The notes under the pieces were generated by a model that saw only the letters and a program-made list of their open reading frames with translations, had not been told where the DNA came from and made no database searches. The translations under genes were made by a program, and so were the position numbers. From Paracoccaceae bacterium (GTDB lineage: Bacteria > Pseudomonadota > Alphaproteobacteria > Rhodobacterales > Rhodobacteraceae), in NCBI GenBank assembly GCA_004566265.1, contig SPLB01000312.1:1-8450 (forward strand): a stretch of 8,450 nt of DNA, read 5' to 3'. Numbering within the stretch: position 1 is the stretch's first letter; every line of letters begins with the position of its first letter. Positions 6,328-8,450 of the stretch are shown here, piece after piece.

Positions 6328-8450
6328 ATGACTGTAACGCCAATGATGGCGCAATATCTCGACATCAAAGCGCAATACCCGGACGCTTTGTTATTCTACC
6401 GCATGGGTGACTTTTACGAGATGTTCTTTGAGGATGCGGTCAATGCGGCCGAGGCTCTGGACATTGCCCTCACAAAACGTGGTAAACACCAAGGCAACGA
6501 CATCCCCATGTGCGGCGTACCCGTTCATGCAGCCGAAGGATATCTGCTGACCCTGATCCGCAAGGGGTTCCGCGTGGCCGTCGGGGAACAGATGGAAAGC
6601 CCGGCCGAAGCCAAAAAGCGTGGCTCTAAATCGGTCGTACAGCGCGATGTTGTGCGTCTTGTCACCCCTGGCACCTTGACCGAAGATAGCCTTCTGGAAG
6701 CCCGCCGCCACAACTTTCTTGTGGCTTACGCGGAACTGCGCGATCAAGCAGCCCTGGCCTGGGCCGATATTTCCACCGGCGCGTTTCACGTGATGCCGCT
6801 TGCCCGCGTACGTCTGTCACCGGAACTGGCCCGTCTGGCCCCATCCGAACTGATCGTGGCCGATGGACCCGCCTATGACCACACACGCCCAATGGCGGAT
6901 GAATACCACATTCCCCTGACGCCACTCGGCAAGGCGAGCTTTGACTCCACCGCGGCTGAGAAACGCATTTGTGCCCTGTTTAACGTCGGCGCGTTGGACG
7001 GGTTTGGGACTTTCACCCGCGCCGAAGTCTCTGCGATGGGCGCGCTGGTTGATTATCTGGAAATCACACAGAAGGGCAAATTGCCTCTGCTGCAGCCCCC
7101 CCTGCAAGAGGCCGAAGACCGCACCGTTCAGATCGATGCTTCAACCCGCCGCAATCTAGAAATCACGCGGTCCCTATCTGGTGGGCGCGCTGGATCCCTG
7201 CTGTCGGTCGTTGACCGAACCGTCACCCCTGGTGGCGCGCGGTTGTTGGAACAACGGCTTTCAAGCCCGTCGCGCAGCCTTGATGTCATCGTTGAACGCC
7301 TTGAAGGCCTGGATGCGATGGTCAATGACCATTCGCTGTGCACTGCGCTGCGCGACGATCTGCGTAAAACCCCCGATATGGACCGCGCGCTCTCCCGTTT
7401 GGCGCTAGAGCGTGGCGGTCCCCGCGATCTTACCGCCATTCGAAACGCGCTTACGCAGGGCGAAGCGATCCGCGCCGGGGTTTCCGGCCTCGAGCTGCCG
7501 CATCTATTGAGGGATGCTGTGGCCAAGCTTGGCGGATTTGACAAGCTCCTCGATCTTTTGGATGCCAGCCTGATCGCGGAACCGCCGCTGATGGCCCGGG
7601 ATGGCGGTTTCATCGCCGAAGGCTATAATTCCGAGCTCGACGAGGCCCGCACCCTGCGCGACGAAGGCCGGTCCGTCATCGCCGGCCTGCAAAAGCAATA
7701 TGCCGAGAAAACCGGCATCACCTCGCTCAAGATCAAACACAATAATGTGCTGGGCTATTTTATTGAAACAACGGCAACGCATTCCGAAAAAATGCTCTCT
7801 GCCCCGTTGTCAGAAACCTTCATCCACCGACAGACCACTGCAAACCAAGTCCGCTTCACCACGGTGGAGCTGAGTGAGCTGGAAACCAAGATCCTAAATG
7901 CCGGCAATCTGGCGTTGGAGATCGAAAAGCGGCTCTATCAAAGCCTTTCAAACGCTATTTTGGATGTTGCCGCCAAACTGAACCTCGCGGCCCGTGGTTT
8001 TGCCGAACTGGATCTGGTGACTGCTCTTGCGGATTTGGCCCGTGCTGAAAACTGGTCCCGTCCACGTATGGATACCTCTCGAGCGTTCCACGTTGAGGGT
8101 GGGCGTCACCCAGTTGTCGAACAGGCCCTACGCCAGCAAGGGGGTGAGGCTTTTGTGGCCAATGATTGCATCCTAACGGCTGAAGAGGGCGCCGCGGTCT
8201 GGTTGCTTACAGGCCCAAACATGGCCGGTAAATCGACGTTCCTACGGCAGAACGCCCTTATCGCTATTCTTGCTCAGATCGGCAGCTACGTGCCCGCCGA
8301 GGTCGCGCACATTGGTTTGGTAAGCCAGGTGTTCAGCCGTGTGGGCGCATCAGATGATCTGGCGCGTGGCCGGTCGACCTTTATGGTCGAGATGGTCGAG
8401 ACAGCCGCAATCCTGAACCAAGCGGACAACCGTGCGCTGGTGATTTTGGA
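6328..8450 (+). CDS. mutS: DNA mismatch repair ATPase MutS (3'-truncated by window edge)
   Basis: MutS recognises base mismatches and small loops in newly replicated DNA and, with ATP, recruits MutL. The frame is open from the ATG to the window end (707 codons plus two bases), against a usual 850-900. Visible parts in order: the N-terminal mismatch-binding domain with MAQYLDIKAQYPDALLFYRM then GDFYEMFFEDA, where F29-x-E31 is the mismatch-wedging Phe-x-Glu motif; PMCGVPVHAAEGYLLTLIRK and GFRVAVGEQME; the core/lever region including RNLEITRSLSGGRAGSLLSV and LLEQRLSSP; the clamp around KIKHNNVLGYFIE; FHVEGGRHPVVE leading into the ATPase domain; Walker A GPNMAGKST at 629-637 (K635); and the signature block ASDDLARGRSTFMVEM at 674-689. 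The sequence stops at ALVIL, the very start of Walker B. AAGGGGG (6314-6320) lies 7 nt before the ATG. The remaining Walker B, dimerisation helices and C-terminal tetramerisation tail lie outside. No damage is seen. Confidence 0.98.
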   Translation, partial: MTVTPMMAQYLDIKAQYPDALLFYRMGDFYEMFFEDAVNAAEALDIALTKRGKHQGNDIPMCGVPVHAAEGYLLTLIRKGFRVAVGEQMESPAEAKKRGSKSVVQRDVVRLVTPGTLTEDSLLEARRHNFLVAYAELRDQAALAWADISTGAFHVMPLARVRLSPELARLAPSELIVADGPAYDHTRPMADEYHIPLTPLGKASFDSTAAEKRICALFNVGALDGFGTFTRAEVSAMGALVDYLEITQKGKLPLLQPPLQEAEDRTVQIDASTRRNLEITRSLSGGRAGSLLSVVDRTVTPGGARLLEQRLSSPSRSLDVIVERLEGLDAMVNDHSLCTALRDDLRKTPDMDRALSRLALERGGPRDLTAIRNALTQGEAIRAGVSGLELPHLLRDAVAKLGGFDKLLDLLDASLIAEPPLMARDGGFIAEGYNSELDEARTLRDEGRSVIAGLQKQYAEKTGITSLKIKHNNVLGYFIETTATHSEKMLSAPLSETFIHRQTTANQVRFTTVELSELETKILNAGNLALEIEKRLYQSLSNAILDVAAKLNLAARGFAELDLVTALADLARAENWSRPRMDTSRAFHVEGGRHPVVEQALRQQGGEAFVANDCILTAEEGAAVWLLTGPNMAGKSTFLRQNALIAILAQIGSYVPAEVAHIGLVSQVFSRVGASDDLARGRSTFMVEMVETAAILNQADNRALVIL

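Overview
The window looks like chromosomal DNA of an alphaproteobacterium, most likely of the Rhodobacterales (Roseobacter/Rhodobacter group). The grounds are moderate-to-high GC, a malic enzyme fused to a phosphotransacetylase-like domain, a flagellin of the alphaproteobacterial type (STGK...TAKDNAA..AIS core), and a malic enzyme close to mutS. I recall that last pairing from other alphaproteobacteria, for example tme/mutS in Sinorhizobium meliloti. The genus cannot be fixed from the sequence alone.

Layout, left to right. (1) The 3' three quarters of argG (argininosuccinate synthase) on +, running in from outside the window and ending at a strong rho-independent terminator. (2) A small + gene for a 94-aa SCP2 sterol-binding-domain protein. 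(3) Convergent to it, rbsK (ribokinase) on -. (4) A gap of about 470 bp holding the rbsK upstream region, about 300 bp with no convincing gene, and the maeB terminator. (5) maeB (malic enzyme with a C-terminal PTA-like domain, 751 aa) on -. (6) A 332-bp divergent intergenic region rich in inverted repeats. (7) A short, solitary flagellin gene (282 aa) on +. (8) mutS (mismatch repair ATPase) on +, cut off by the window end just as its Walker B motif begins.

The genes are mostly single transcription units with unrelated jobs: arginine/urea-cycle synthesis, a lipid-binding domain, ribose phosphorylation, C4-to-C3 carbon flow and NADPH supply, motility, and DNA repair. No operon, mobile element, CRISPR array, tRNA or rRNA was recognised. 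The region is mainly ordinary core genome. The feature most worth attention is the flagellin gene: it is isolated from any other flagellar gene, has a very short central domain and an unusually charged N-terminal helix, and sits between maeB and mutS behind a structured leader. No clear new multi-gene system is visible.
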